The notes: generated by a model not told the origin, from the sequence alone. A stretch of DNA of 32,597 nucleotides from an uncultured Acetatifactor sp. (GCA_947627115.1 CANQUQ010000024.1:1-32597), one strand, 5' to 3'; numbered from the stretch's first letter, positions 15,290 through 23,241 are shown. Made by a program: numbers and translations.

Positions 15290-17578
15290 TCAGGCCTTGC
15301 GCGTCCGCATATTCTCCCAATAAATATCAATCACATCGCCGCTCTTCAAGGGCTCCATATATTCTGCATTCCTGCCGTTCAACAGCGTCACGATCGAACG
15401 TCCCGCAGGAGTGCTGAGATCGAAATCAATAAAGGAGAACACATCCACGAACACATAGCTGCTCTTGCCCTGCAGCGTGACGGGAAGACTGTTGACGATC
15501 ACGTTCATCTCCACTGTACCGCCGTCTCCCTGTAGGGCATCCTCACTGACGCTCCCGTTTTTCCCCTGGAGCATATCCCCGCTGGCATCCGCATTTTTCC
15601 CCTGGGACACATCCCCGCTGACGCTCCCGTTTTTCCCCTGGGGCATATCCCCGCTGACATCCGCATTTCCCTTCTGGGGCGCATCTCCGCTGGCATCCGC
15701 ATTTTTCCCCTGGAATACATCCCCGCTGGCATCCGTATTTTCCTCCTGGGAGGCGCCGGATTCGACTTCCCAACCCTCCCGGTCGGACTGTGCATCCTCC
15801 ACATCCTCCGGGTCCGCATAAGCGGGGTCGGATTCCGTCCAGGACAAGGTAAAGTTCTCATACACTCTGGTCTGCGGCTGCGCAGGCGTATCGTTTACCA
15901 GGATGCCGCCCCCCAGGGGCACATCCATGAACTCTACAATCTCCGAAACGGTGTAAGAGTTCTGGATCTGAATGACATCGTTCTCCCGGATCAGATAATA
16001 CTCGTTCTCCAGTCGGCCGTTTACCGAAGCCGTCTTGGGCAGATCGATCCTGACACCGTTTACGACCACATGAAGCCGTTGAGCCAATTCGGGAAGTCTG
16101 CCCAGCTCCACGCTGGCCGCTTCCCCCGCCGTGGATGCGATCACCTCCACACGGTCTCCGTTATGTATCTGCGTATAGATATCGGCCGTCTCGCCGTTCA
16201 CGCGAATCACAGCCGCCTCTCCCTGACTGCCTCTCACAATACGGCTCTTTCCGTTGACCGTAAAGGTCAACGCCTGTCCTCTTTTCGGGAACAGCTCTTC
16301 GTTGGAAACATTGGACTGCATGGCGGCATCCGCCACAGAAAGTCTTCCGTTGTCATACAGCTTGATATGCTCTCCGTTGAAATCCACAAAGATAAAATTG
16401 TTGCTCTGCTCGTAAAAGCTCAGGCAAATGCCGATGGGCGTCACCATCAGGGAATCCTTGCGCGGATCCTCGTTCTCGAATTCAATGCCCTGCATGACTT
16501 CCTGTCCGCGGATAGCCACACGCTCCTTGGCAATCTCAAGCTGCCGGGCCAGACAGTCGGTGTAGCCGGGAATGATTCCGCCGCCGCCCACCACGAACAC
16601 TGCGCTGACTGCCTTCTCGCCGTTCAGCTCCCGGATGCAGTCGGCCACGAGCCGGGTCATTTCCTGCACCTTCTCCGACAGCAGCTGCTCCACCTCCTCG
16701 GCGGTGATTACCTGTGTCAGTCCCATGATATCCTGATACTCCACAGTCTCCTTTTCGCCCGCCTGGCGCTTAATGCGCTCTGCGGTGTCAAAATCCACCA
16801 GACAGTGCTGTACCAGGATCTCCGTCAGGCTGTCGCCCGCCACCGGTATCATACCGTAGGCGGTGATGGCGCCGTCTCTGGTGATCGATATATCGCTGGT
16901 CCCTGCGCCCACATCCACCAGTGCCATATTCAGCATGCGGAATTTTTCCGGTATTGCTACCTGAATGGCCGCTATGGGCTCCAGGGTCAGATTCGCCACG
17001 TGCAGTCCCGCCAGTTCCACCGCTTTATACAGGCCGTCCACAACGTCATCCGGCAGGAATGTCGCGATCAGATCCACGGCAATGCTCCTGGCCTTATGGC
17101 CCTCCAGATTTCCGATCTGGTAGCCGTTCATATAATAACGCATCGGCGTATGGCCGACACAGTAGAATTTCATGTCCGTATCATTATTTCTCTGAAATTC
17201 CTCGTAAGCCTGCTCCACACCCATGGTGGTGAGGGAGTAGACATCCTCCTCCGTGACGTTGTGGTCCTCCCCGAAATCGTGTTCGGTATGGGTGGTCACG
17301 GTCCGAAGTACACGGCCGGCAGCTGCAATGCACACTTCCGTCAGCTTTCTGTTCAGATCCTCCTCAAGCTGTTCCTTCACATAGGTAATCGTCTCTCCCA
17401 CCTTGCCGATGTCATGGATCTGCCCGTCCAGCATAGCTCTCGTATCGTGTTCGCAGAACCGCTGCGCCAGCACATGAAATCTGCCGTTGTTCAGGTATCC
17501 CACCGTCCCGACGATGCTTCTCGTACCAATGTCCAGTCCAAACACCAACTGTCCCTGCTTTTCTCTCACTCCCGCCAT
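15290..17578 (-). CDS. FtsA-like ASKHA ATPase with long repeat-bearing C-terminal extension
   Basis: 762 aa, far longer than FtsA (about 420). Residues 1-395 carry the actin/Hsp70-type signature of FtsA relatives: phosphate-1 LDIGTRSIVGTVGY (15-28), phosphate-2 DVGAGTSDIS (222-231) and adenosine motif VVGGGGIIPGY (329-339). Residues 400-575 contain NG...GD-V-V/I segments suggestive of small beta-grasp-like modules. Residues 612-683 are six 12-aa repeats, and the last 79 residues contain another such module ending SGDVIDIYWE. No FtsA-type C-terminal amphipathic helix is evident. GGAGG precedes ATG 17578, which overlaps coaE by 13 nt. With walJ next to it, a role in division or envelope assembly is plausible. 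A canonical FtsA is not implied: no ftsZ is present. Confidence 0.85.
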   Translation of the reverse strand: MAGVREKQGQLVFGLDIGTRSIVGTVGYLNNGRFHVLAQRFCEHDTRAMLDGQIHDIGKVGETITYVKEQLEEDLNRKLTEVCIAAAGRVLRTVTTHTEHDFGEDHNVTEEDVYSLTTMGVEQAYEEFQRNNDTDMKFYCVGHTPMRYYMNGYQIGNLEGHKARSIAVDLIATFLPDDVVDGLYKAVELAGLHVANLTLEPIAAIQVAIPEKFRMLNMALVDVGAGTSDISITRDGAITAYGMIPVAGDSLTEILVQHCLVDFDTAERIKRQAGEKETVEYQDIMGLTQVITAEEVEQLLSEKVQEMTRLVADCIRELNGEKAVSAVFVVGGGGIIPGYTDCLARQLEIAKERVAIRGQEVMQGIEFENEDPRKDSLMVTPIGICLSFYEQSNNFIFVDFNGEHIKLYDNGRLSVADAAMQSNVSNEELFPKRGQALTFTVNGKSRIVRGSQGEAAVIRVNGETADIYTQIHNGDRVEVIASTAGEAASVELGRLPELAQRLHVVVNGVRIDLPKTASVNGRLENEYYLIRENDVIQIQNSYTVSEIVEFMDVPLGGGILVNDTPAQPQTRVYENFTLSWTESDPAYADPEDVEDAQSDREGWEVESGASQEENTDASGDVFQGKNADASGDAPQKGNADVSGDMPQGKNGSVSGDVSQGKNADASGDMLQGKNGSVSEDALQGDGGTVEMNVIVNSLPVTLQGKSSYVFVDVFSFIDFDLSTPAGRSIVTLLNGRNAEYMEPLKSGDVIDIYWENMRTRKA
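15530..15745 (-). repeat. In-frame 36-bp tandem repeat, six units
   Basis: Six 36-bp units encode 12-aa repeats of pattern GKNADxSGDxxQ (residues 612-683 of the FtsA-like protein). Units 3-4 and 5-6 share an alternating ADxSGDM / GSVSxD pattern, so a 72-bp higher-order unit has duplicated. Gly/Ser/Asp/Asn-rich and probably disordered. Copy number is likely to vary between strains. Confidence 0.9.
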
Positions 17579-18186
17579 GTAAAAGCCTCCAGTCTCCTAT
17601 CGATCTGTCTATAGCTCTCCTCAAGGGTCCCACTGTTGTCAATGACAAAGTCACAACATTCCCGGAATTTTTCCTCAGGCAGCTGACAGGACATGATCCG
17701 GGATATCCTGTCCCGGCTGTATCCCCGCTGCTCCTCCAGACGCCTGCTCCTCACCTGCCGGTCAGCATAAATATACCAGAGCTCGTCCACGATCTCTCTG
17801 TAACCGCACTCGATCAAAAGCGCCGCTTCCACGAAAAACAGCTCCGCCTCGCCCGCGCTTGCCGCATCATCCAATCTCTCCAGCAAAAACTCCCTCACCG
17901 CCGGGTGGACGATCGCGTTTACCCGCTCCAGCAGGGCCGGGTCCGAAAAGATCCTTTCGGACATACGTCCTCTGTCAATTCTGCCGTCAGGCGACTTCAC
18001 ATCCTCGCCCAACAGCTCCACCAACGCCTGAAAGCAAGCGGTTCCCGGTTCCTGCAGCTGCTCGGCTACACGGTCCGCCAGGTAGATCTCGCACTTGTAA
18101 TGTCTTTGGATATAATTCAGTATTTCGGTCTTACCGGCCCCAATTCCACCGGTAATTCCTATGAATCTCACTTTACTTTGTCTCAT
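17566..18186 (-). CDS. coaE: Dephospho-CoA kinase
   Basis: CoaE phosphorylates the 3'-OH of dephospho-CoA, the last step of CoA synthesis. The 206-aa protein has the P-loop GITGGIGAGKT (10-20), the ADRVAEQL segment, and the lid region RRLEEQRGYSRDRISRIMSCQ with its arginines. Length is normal. Start ATG 18186 overlaps the polA stop by 14 nt and its stop overlaps the FtsA-like start by 13 nt, so the three genes are probably translationally coupled. Confidence 0.95.
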   Translation of the reverse strand: MRQSKVRFIGITGGIGAGKTEILNYIQRHYKCEIYLADRVAEQLQEPGTACFQALVELLGEDVKSPDGRIDRGRMSERIFSDPALLERVNAIVHPAVREFLLERLDDAASAGEAELFFVEAALLIECGYREIVDELWYIYADRQVRSRRLEEQRGYSRDRISRIMSCQLPEEKFRECCDFVIDNSGTLEESYRQIDRRLEAFTWRE

Positions 18187-20866
18187 ACCAATTTTCTCCG
18201 GTGTGCAGATCCACCTCCAACGTCACGGCAAGGTGCGCTGCTTCCCTCATATTGTCGGTCAGGATCTTTCGGACCTGCTCTTCCTCCGAGAGCAGCGTTT
18301 CAATGACCAGCTCATCATGCACCTGCAGAATGAGCCTGGACCTCAGTCCCGCCTCCTTCAGGGCCTTCCAGACACGTATCATGGCAATCTTGATGATATC
18401 CGCCGCAGTTCCCTGTATGGGGGAATTCATGGCCACGCGCTCGCCGAAGGAGCGCTGCATGAAATTGGAAGAAGACAGCTCCGGGATGGGTCTGCGCCTG
18501 CCGAACATGGTAGTGGTATAGCCTTTTTCTTTTGCCTCGCTGACAAGGCCGTCCAAAAACTCTTTCACCTTGGGGTAGGTGGCGAAATACTGTTCGATAT
18601 ACTCCGCAGCCTCCTTTCGGCTGATGCTCAGGTCCTGACTGAGCCCGAAAGAACTAATGCCGTAGACAATACCGAAATTCACGGCTTTGGCGTTCCGCCT
18701 CTGCAGGTCAGTCACCTGCTCAAAGGGCGTGTGGAACACCTTTGAGGCCGTGATGCGGTGGATGTCCTGATCCGCATGATAAGCTTCTATCAACTGTTCG
18801 TCACCGGACATGTGGGCAAGGACTCTCAGCTCGATCTGAGAGTAGTCTGCATCCATGAACTCATAGCCCTTCCGGGGGACGAACACCTTCCGGATCCGTC
18901 TTCCCAGCTCCATGCGCATGGGAATATTCTGCAGATTGGGCTCCGTGGAGCTGATGCGGCCGGTGGCGGTAATGGTCTGATTGAAATTAGTGTGGATCCG
19001 GTCGTCCTCCCCGATAAATACCGCAAGTCCGTCAGCGTAAGTGGATTTTAGCTTGGTCAGTCCCCTGTACTCCAGGATATCTTTTACAATGGGATGGTCC
19101 GCCGCCAGCTTCTCCAGCACGTCCGCCGCCGTGGAATACCCGGTCTTGGTCTTTTTGCCTCCGGGCAGATGCATCTGATCGAAGAGTATCTCACCGAGCT
19201 GCTTGGGGGAATTGATGTTGAAGCTGACACCGGCCTGATCACAGATCGATTTCTCCAATTCCTGTATTCTCTGTATCAGCGCGTCCCCGTAAGCCTTCAG
19301 CTCCTCCCGGCGCACCTCCACGCCCTCTTTTTCCATATCGTAAAGCACCAGGGACAGAGGCATTTCTATCTCGCTCATCAGCCTGTCCATCCCTGCGTCC
19401 CGCAGCTTGTCCCACAAGACCCCGGCCGCACAGGATGACACATAGGCTGCGTAGCAGCAATATTGCGCGAATTTCTCCGGCGACGCCGCGGAAGCGGTCT
19501 TCAGACTGGATCTTTCCAAAAGCTCTGTCCTTCCGGGTATCATCAGACTCAGATGCTCTGAGGCGATGGACTCAGGATCGTAATCACTTTTTAAGGGATT
19601 CAAAAGATACGCGGCGATCAGTATATCAAAATAATTTTCTATGTTGTCCTGCTGCAGAAAGTCATATTGTCCCTTGATGTCAAAAGTGGAGAGCTTCGCC
19701 CGGCCGGACAGCTCCCGCACGGCTTCCCTCAGCTCCGCCTCCTCACCGCCGTCTTTCCGGTCTGAGGCATCAAAAAGAGAAAGCTGCCCATCTTCCTGCT
19801 CGGCGACACGATAGAAAAACGTCTCTGTCCCAATGCACACGGCCGCCCCCAGCAGCCTGTTTCCCTCCACTGCCAGATAGCTGCCCACCCGGTCTCCCTC
19901 CCGGACCCGGCGGAGCTGCCCCGCAAAATCCTTCAGGTCGTCACAGCAGTGAAAATGACCGGCGGCCTCAGGACCGTTATTTCCCACGGTGTCCTTTTCA
20001 AAATGGGATAGCAGATTTCTGAACTCCAGCTGTTTGAACAGACCGTAGGCCTCCTGCGTAAAATACCCCTCCGCCTTGGCCCTGTCATAGTCCAGGCGGA
20101 CTTCACAATCTGTTTTGATCGTGGCCAAGGTCTTGCTGAGATCCGCCAGGTCTCTGTTCTCCCTGAGAGATTCGCGAATACTTTTCTTCGATATCTCTTC
20201 TACGTGAGCATAAATATTTTCAAGCGATCCATACTGAGCCATCAGTTCCGCCGCCGTCTTCTCCCCCACCTTGGGCACGCCCGGAATATTGTCCGAGGTG
20301 TCGCCCATCAGCGCCTTCAGGTCGATGAACTGCTCCGGTGTGACCCCGTAGGCTCTCTCCACATCCTGAGGATAATAATCCTCGATCTCTGTCCTGCCCT
20401 GCTTCGTCTTGGGTATCCTGATCTTGATGGAATTGTCCGCGATCTGAAGCAGGTCCCTGTCCCCTGAGACAAGAGAGACCCGGATCCCCTCCGCGGCCGC
20501 TCTTTTTGCCAGCGTTCCCAGGATGTCATCCGCTTCCAGGCCCGCCTGTTCCACAATCACTATGTTCATTGCCCGCAATACGTCCTTCATGACGGGGACC
20601 TGAACCCGAAGCTCCTCCGGCATGGCCTTTCTGGTCCCCTTGTATGCCTCGTAGATCTGATGCCGGAACGTGGGGGCATGCACGTCGAAGGCCACCGCCA
20701 GATAATCCGGCTTTTCCTCCTCCAGGATCTTGAACAGAATATTGAGAAATCCGTAGATCGCATTGGTGGGAAAGCCCTGTGCGTTGCTCAGCATAGGCAC
20801 ACCGTAAAATGCTCTGTTCAAAATACTGTGTCCGTCTATCAGAACAAGCTTTCTGCTCTCGCTCAT
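18173..20866 (-). CDS. polA: DNA polymerase I
   Basis: 897 aa, full length. Residues 1-290 form the 5'-3' nuclease (LVLIDGHSILNRAFY, GLEADDILGTLA, SGDRDLLQ, MGDTSDNIPGVPKVGEKTA). Residues about 300-480 occupy the proofreading position but lack the DxE and other DEDD acidic motifs, as in Bacillus-type Pol I, so 3'-5' exonuclease is presumably absent. Residues about 490-897 are the family A polymerase: motif A DYSQIELR (catalytic Asp674), O-helix RRNAKAVNFGIVYG (Lys727), motif C HDE (850-852). It acts in Okazaki-fragment maturation and repair. The SD is weak (GGCGG), 15 nt after the zf-HC2 stop, and the gene overlaps coaE. Confidence 0.97.
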   Translation of the reverse strand: MSESRKLVLIDGHSILNRAFYGVPMLSNAQGFPTNAIYGFLNILFKILEEEKPDYLAVAFDVHAPTFRHQIYEAYKGTRKAMPEELRVQVPVMKDVLRAMNIVIVEQAGLEADDILGTLAKRAAAEGIRVSLVSGDRDLLQIADNSIKIRIPKTKQGRTEIEDYYPQDVERAYGVTPEQFIDLKALMGDTSDNIPGVPKVGEKTAAELMAQYGSLENIYAHVEEISKKSIRESLRENRDLADLSKTLATIKTDCEVRLDYDRAKAEGYFTQEAYGLFKQLEFRNLLSHFEKDTVGNNGPEAAGHFHCCDDLKDFAGQLRRVREGDRVGSYLAVEGNRLLGAAVCIGTETFFYRVAEQEDGQLSLFDASDRKDGGEEAELREAVRELSGRAKLSTFDIKGQYDFLQQDNIENYFDILIAAYLLNPLKSDYDPESIASEHLSLMIPGRTELLERSSLKTASAASPEKFAQYCCYAAYVSSCAAGVLWDKLRDAGMDRLMSEIEMPLSLVLYDMEKEGVEVRREELKAYGDALIQRIQELEKSICDQAGVSFNINSPKQLGEILFDQMHLPGGKKTKTGYSTAADVLEKLAADHPIVKDILEYRGLTKLKSTYADGLAVFIGEDDRIHTNFNQTITATGRISSTEPNLQNIPMRMELGRRIRKVFVPRKGYEFMDADYSQIELRVLAHMSGDEQLIEAYHADQDIHRITASKVFHTPFEQVTDLQRRNAKAVNFGIVYGISSFGLSQDLSISRKEAAEYIEQYFATYPKVKEFLDGLVSEAKEKGYTTTMFGRRRPIPELSSSNFMQRSFGERVAMNSPIQGTAADIIKIAMIRVWKALKEAGLRSRLILQVHDELVIETLLSEEEQVRKILTDNMREAAHLAVTLEVDLHTGENWYETK

Positions 20867-20881
20867 AGTCAGATACCGCCT

Positions 20882-21202
20882 TTATAACAAGATCCATATA
20901 ATAAAGCCTGCCAGGACACAGGCCGCTCCGATCTCCAGAGCCAGCCCGATCCGCATAAAGGTGTCGTGAAATCTGACCCTTTTTTCGGCATTGGCAAGAT
21001 GCATATCCAGTTCTTTCTGAAGAGAAAATGCTCTGCCGTCCTCCAGGCGCTGAATGCCTTCCTTTACCAGGAACTGGATCTCCAGCTCTTCCCTGCAGTC
21101 CTTGCATTCGTTCATGTGCCTGCAAAATGCTTTCATATTCCGATCATCCAGTTCGTCCGATATGAAATCGGGAATAAGCCTCTCAAAATCCTTGCAGTCC
21201 AT
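20882..21202 (-). CDS. Small zf-HC2 (anti-sigma-like) membrane protein
   Basis: 106 aa. The N-terminus has the zf-HC2 zinc site of anti-sigma factors: Cys3, His29, Cys33 and Cys36 in C...HMNECKDC. A single membrane helix is at the C-terminus (about 85-106, IGLALEIG...IIWILL), giving a cytoplasmic zinc finger tethered to the membrane with almost no extracellular part. No sigma-factor gene is adjacent, so its partner is unknown and it may not be an anti-sigma factor. ATG 21202 gives a family-like start; an AGGA lies about 10 nt upstream. It is the first gene after the promoter at 21243-21271 and ends 15 nt before polA. Confidence 0.85.
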   Translation of the reverse strand: MDCKDFERLIPDFISDELDDRNMKAFCRHMNECKDCREELEIQFLVKEGIQRLEDGRAFSLQKELDMHLANAEKRVRFHDTFMRIGLALEIGAACVLAGFIIWILL

Positions 21203-21242
21203 TCTACACCATCCTGAATATGCGCATACAAACTCACTATCC

Positions 21243-21271
21243 AGTATACACATTTGCCGGCGGAAATTCAA
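21243..21271 (-). promoter_or_regulatory. Promoter of the zf-HC2-polA-coaE-FtsA-like cluster
   Basis: -35 TTGAAT (21266-21271), 17-bp spacer, -10 TATACT (21243-21248) on the minus strand. The leader to ATG 21202 is about 35 nt, which also argues against the longer open frame starting at 21271. Confidence 0.78.
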
Positions 21272-21296
21272 CTGTTTCTCAAATTTTCATCTGTCT

Positions 21297-21314
21297 GTCA
21301 GGCGAAAGCCTGAC
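21297..21314. other. Perfect palindromic hairpin with GNRA-type loop
   Basis: GTCAGGC / GCCTGAC, 7 bp, closing a GAAA tetraloop when read on the plus strand (TTTC on the minus). It lies between the aldolase terminator and the polA-cluster promoter, 26 bp upstream of the -35. It may be a back-up hairpin for termination or an operator; no T-run. Confidence 0.5.
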
Positions 21315-21323
21315 CATAAAAGA

Positions 21324-21351
21324 GGACAGGGTCTCCTGCGATACCCTGTCC
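21324..21351 (-). terminator. Terminator of the ftsK-to-aldolase unit
   Basis: GGACAGGGT pairs with ACCCTGTCC (9 bp) with a 10-nt loop. On the minus strand the stem is followed by TCTTTTAT, 36 nt after the aldolase stop. The plus strand also has CTTTTTA after the stem, so it could work in both directions. Confidence 0.82.
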
Positions 21352-21386
21352 CTTTTTATCAGGCGTATTATCCTTCCGATGCCGTA

Positions 21387-22361
21387 TCAATCCTGGGCTA
21401 CGACCTCCCTGTAGAACTCGGTATAATCCGTCCTCTTCTCCTTAGTGAACTGAATGGCTGCCCTGGGATGCTGATTTAACAGACCTGTCATCAAATACTG
21501 CAGATCATAGCCCCACACAACGCCTTCCGCCTTCAGCTTTCCGATATATTCATCGATGAACTGAATTGCGGGATACACATTATACTTGGGATTTTTTAAA
21601 AAGCCCAGCAGGAGCTCCATGGCGCAGTTTCCCGCTCCCCGTCCCATGGAAGCATACGTGGCGTCCAGCCAGTCCACGCCGTCGCCTACCGCTTCAATGG
21701 TGTTGGCAAATGCCAGCTGCTGGTTGTTGTGGGCATGGATACCCACTTTTTTATTGTATTTTGCCGCCATATTCATATAGAGATCCGCAAGACGTGCGAT
21801 CTGTTCGGGATACATGGCGCCGTAGCTGTCGACAATATAGAACACGTCCACAGGCGCCTGGCCCAAAATATCCAGGGCCGCTCTCAGATCTCCCTCCTGA
21901 GCGTTGGAGATCGCCATGATGTTGCAGCTCACCTCATAGCCCTTATTCGACGCATCCTCGATCATATCCACCGCGCCCGGTATGGTATTCAGGTAGGTGG
22001 CGACCCGGATCAGGTCAATGGGACTGTCCGACCGGTCCAAAATGTCCTTTTTGTAATCGCAGCGCCCCACATCGGCCATAACGGCGATCTTCAGATTCGT
22101 GTCATTGTCTCCTACAACGGCCCGGATATCGTCGTCATTACAGAATTTCCATTTGCCGAACTTGCTTTCGTCGAACATATCCTTTGAGGCCTTATAGCCG
22201 AATTCCATATAGTCGACGCCGGCGCGAAGGTTCGTCTGATACAGTGCCTTCACAAAATCGTCCGAAAAATAGAAATCATTCACCAGACCGCCGTCTCTCA
22301 GTGTGGCATCGACCACGCGCACGCCCGCGCGATATTCCATCAATTTTGAAATTTCCTTCAT
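21387..22361 (-). CDS. DRE-TIM/HMGL-like aldolase-domain protein
   Basis: 324 aa with the DRE-TIM metallolyase signature: VVDATLRDGG (16-25; Asp18 metal ligand, Arg22 catalytic) and GIHAHNN (207-213; His209 and His211 as metal ligands). It resembles 4-hydroxy-2-oxovalerate aldolase and related C-C lyases of the HMG-CoA lyase superfamily, but no acylating acetaldehyde dehydrogenase is next to it. It lacks the extra domains of isopropylmalate or citramalate synthase. The substrate is unknown. ATG 22361 has a strong AGAGGAG SD. It has its own good promoter (22392-22420) and the unit's terminator follows, so it can be expressed alone. Confidence 0.82.
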   Translation of the reverse strand: MKEISKLMEYRAGVRVVDATLRDGGLVNDFYFSDDFVKALYQTNLRAGVDYMEFGYKASKDMFDESKFGKWKFCNDDDIRAVVGDNDTNLKIAVMADVGRCDYKKDILDRSDSPIDLIRVATYLNTIPGAVDMIEDASNKGYEVSCNIMAISNAQEGDLRAALDILGQAPVDVFYIVDSYGAMYPEQIARLADLYMNMAAKYNKKVGIHAHNNQQLAFANTIEAVGDGVDWLDATYASMGRGAGNCAMELLLGFLKNPKYNVYPAIQFIDEYIGKLKAEGVVWGYDLQYLMTGLLNQHPRAAIQFTKEKRTDYTEFYREVVAQD

Positions 22362-22391
22362 TTTGTCTTCTCCTCTCTGTACTGCCTCTTG

Positions 22392-22420
22392 ATTTTAGCA
22401 ATTTAAAGTGGAAAAGTCAA
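22392..22420 (-). promoter_or_regulatory. Internal promoter for the aldolase gene
   Basis: -35 TTGACT (22415-22420), 17-bp spacer, -10 TAAAAT (22392-22397), in the 78-nt gap after rlmH. Leader of about 25 nt to the aldolase start. Confidence 0.7.
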
Positions 22421-22439
22421 GATTTATTTTATCCTGCCC

Positions 22440-22919
22440 TCACTTATGGTACGGTTCCCCGTTCACGATGCGGAAAGCCCGGTATATCTGTTCGCACAGA
22501 ATCACCCGCATCAATTGATGCGGAAATGTCATGTCGGAAAAGCTCAGCGCGAGATCAGAGCGCTCCCTGACGGAAGAATGCAGGCCCAGCGACCCGCCGA
22601 TCACAAATGCGATATGGCTGACTCCCCGGACCGCAAGCCTCTCCATCCACTCCGCCAGCTCTTCCGAGCTCATCTTCCGGCCGGTGATCTCAAGCGTACA
22701 TACAAAGGCATCCTCCCGAAGCTTTTCCAGAATGCGGCAGGCTTCTTTTTCCAGGATCCTCTCCCTCTGCCCCGGCCCCGCATTGTCCGGGGTCTTCTCG
22801 TCGGCGACCTCTGCGATCTCCAGCCTGCAGTACTTGCCCAGGCGCTTTGCGTATTCCTCCACACCGTCCCGATAAAATTTTTCCTTCAGCTTGCCCACGC
22901 AGACTATCGTAATTTTCAT
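22440..22919 (-). CDS. rlmH: 23S rRNA (pseudouridine1915-N3)-methyltransferase
   Basis: RlmH methylates pseudouridine 1915 in helix 69 of 23S rRNA on the assembled ribosome. The 159-aa SPOUT protein has the SAM-binding knot segment FVIGGSLGLH (105-114), SFSDMTFPHQLMR and the conserved C-terminus CEQIYRAFRIVNGEPYHK, ending exactly as in the family. It starts 6 nt after the Dabb stop. Highly conserved and of normal length. Confidence 0.96.
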   Translation of the reverse strand: MKITIVCVGKLKEKFYRDGVEEYAKRLGKYCRLEIAEVADEKTPDNAGPGQRERILEKEACRILEKLREDAFVCTLEITGRKMSSEELAEWMERLAVRGVSHIAFVIGGSLGLHSSVRERSDLALSFSDMTFPHQLMRVILCEQIYRAFRIVNGEPYHK

Positions 22920-22925
22920 TTCCGT

Positions 22926-23225
22926 CTAACACTCATAGTCAAGGCAGCTCCTGTTATGCGTCACGGATCTGACATATCCGCCGGCGGCCACATGATCGGG
23001 ATGCGTCTGATATGTCTGCAGCGCCTCAAGAGTTTCAAAGGTAGAGATCAGAGCCACATCCCGGTTGCTGGAATCCAGTTCATTCAGGACCACCCGGATA
23101 TCCACCGCTCCCGGCACCTTACTTTTTATGGGCTCCAAAAGCTCTTTCATTTTTTCTCCGGCCGCCCTTTTCTCATCGGGAGTCATCTCTTCATTAAAAT
23201 TCCATAGGACTATATGCTTGACCAT
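22926..23225 (-). CDS. Dabb-family (stress-responsive A/B barrel) protein
   Basis: 99 aa, a single dimeric alpha-beta barrel domain: MVKHIVLWNF opening strand, central VVLNELDSSNRDVALISTF, and HPDHVAAGGYVRSV near the end. Families of this fold include small enzymes and proteins of unknown function; no substrate can be inferred. ATG 23225 (AGAGG upstream) is preferred over the GTG two codons earlier. It sits between nfnB (16 nt) and rlmH (6 nt). Confidence 0.86.
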   Translation of the reverse strand: MVKHIVLWNFNEEMTPDEKRAAGEKMKELLEPIKSKVPGAVDIRVVLNELDSSNRDVALISTFETLEALQTYQTHPDHVAAGGYVRSVTHNRSCLDYEC

Positions 23226-23241
23226 ATTCACCTCTCGCGTC

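Noticed and set aside
15530..15745. Regular 36-bp repeats resembling a CRISPR array
   Set aside because: Units are contiguous with no unique spacers, stay in frame within a gene, and vary as coding repeats; no cas genes.
16070..17614. 514-codon open frame on the plus strand
   Set aside because: Lies opposite the FtsA-like gene, whose ATPase motifs are clear; His/Arg/Gln-rich composition with no domain and no SD. Such antisense frames are common in this G+C-rich window (others at 5758-6942, 23065-24810, 27612-28580 and 29298-30869).
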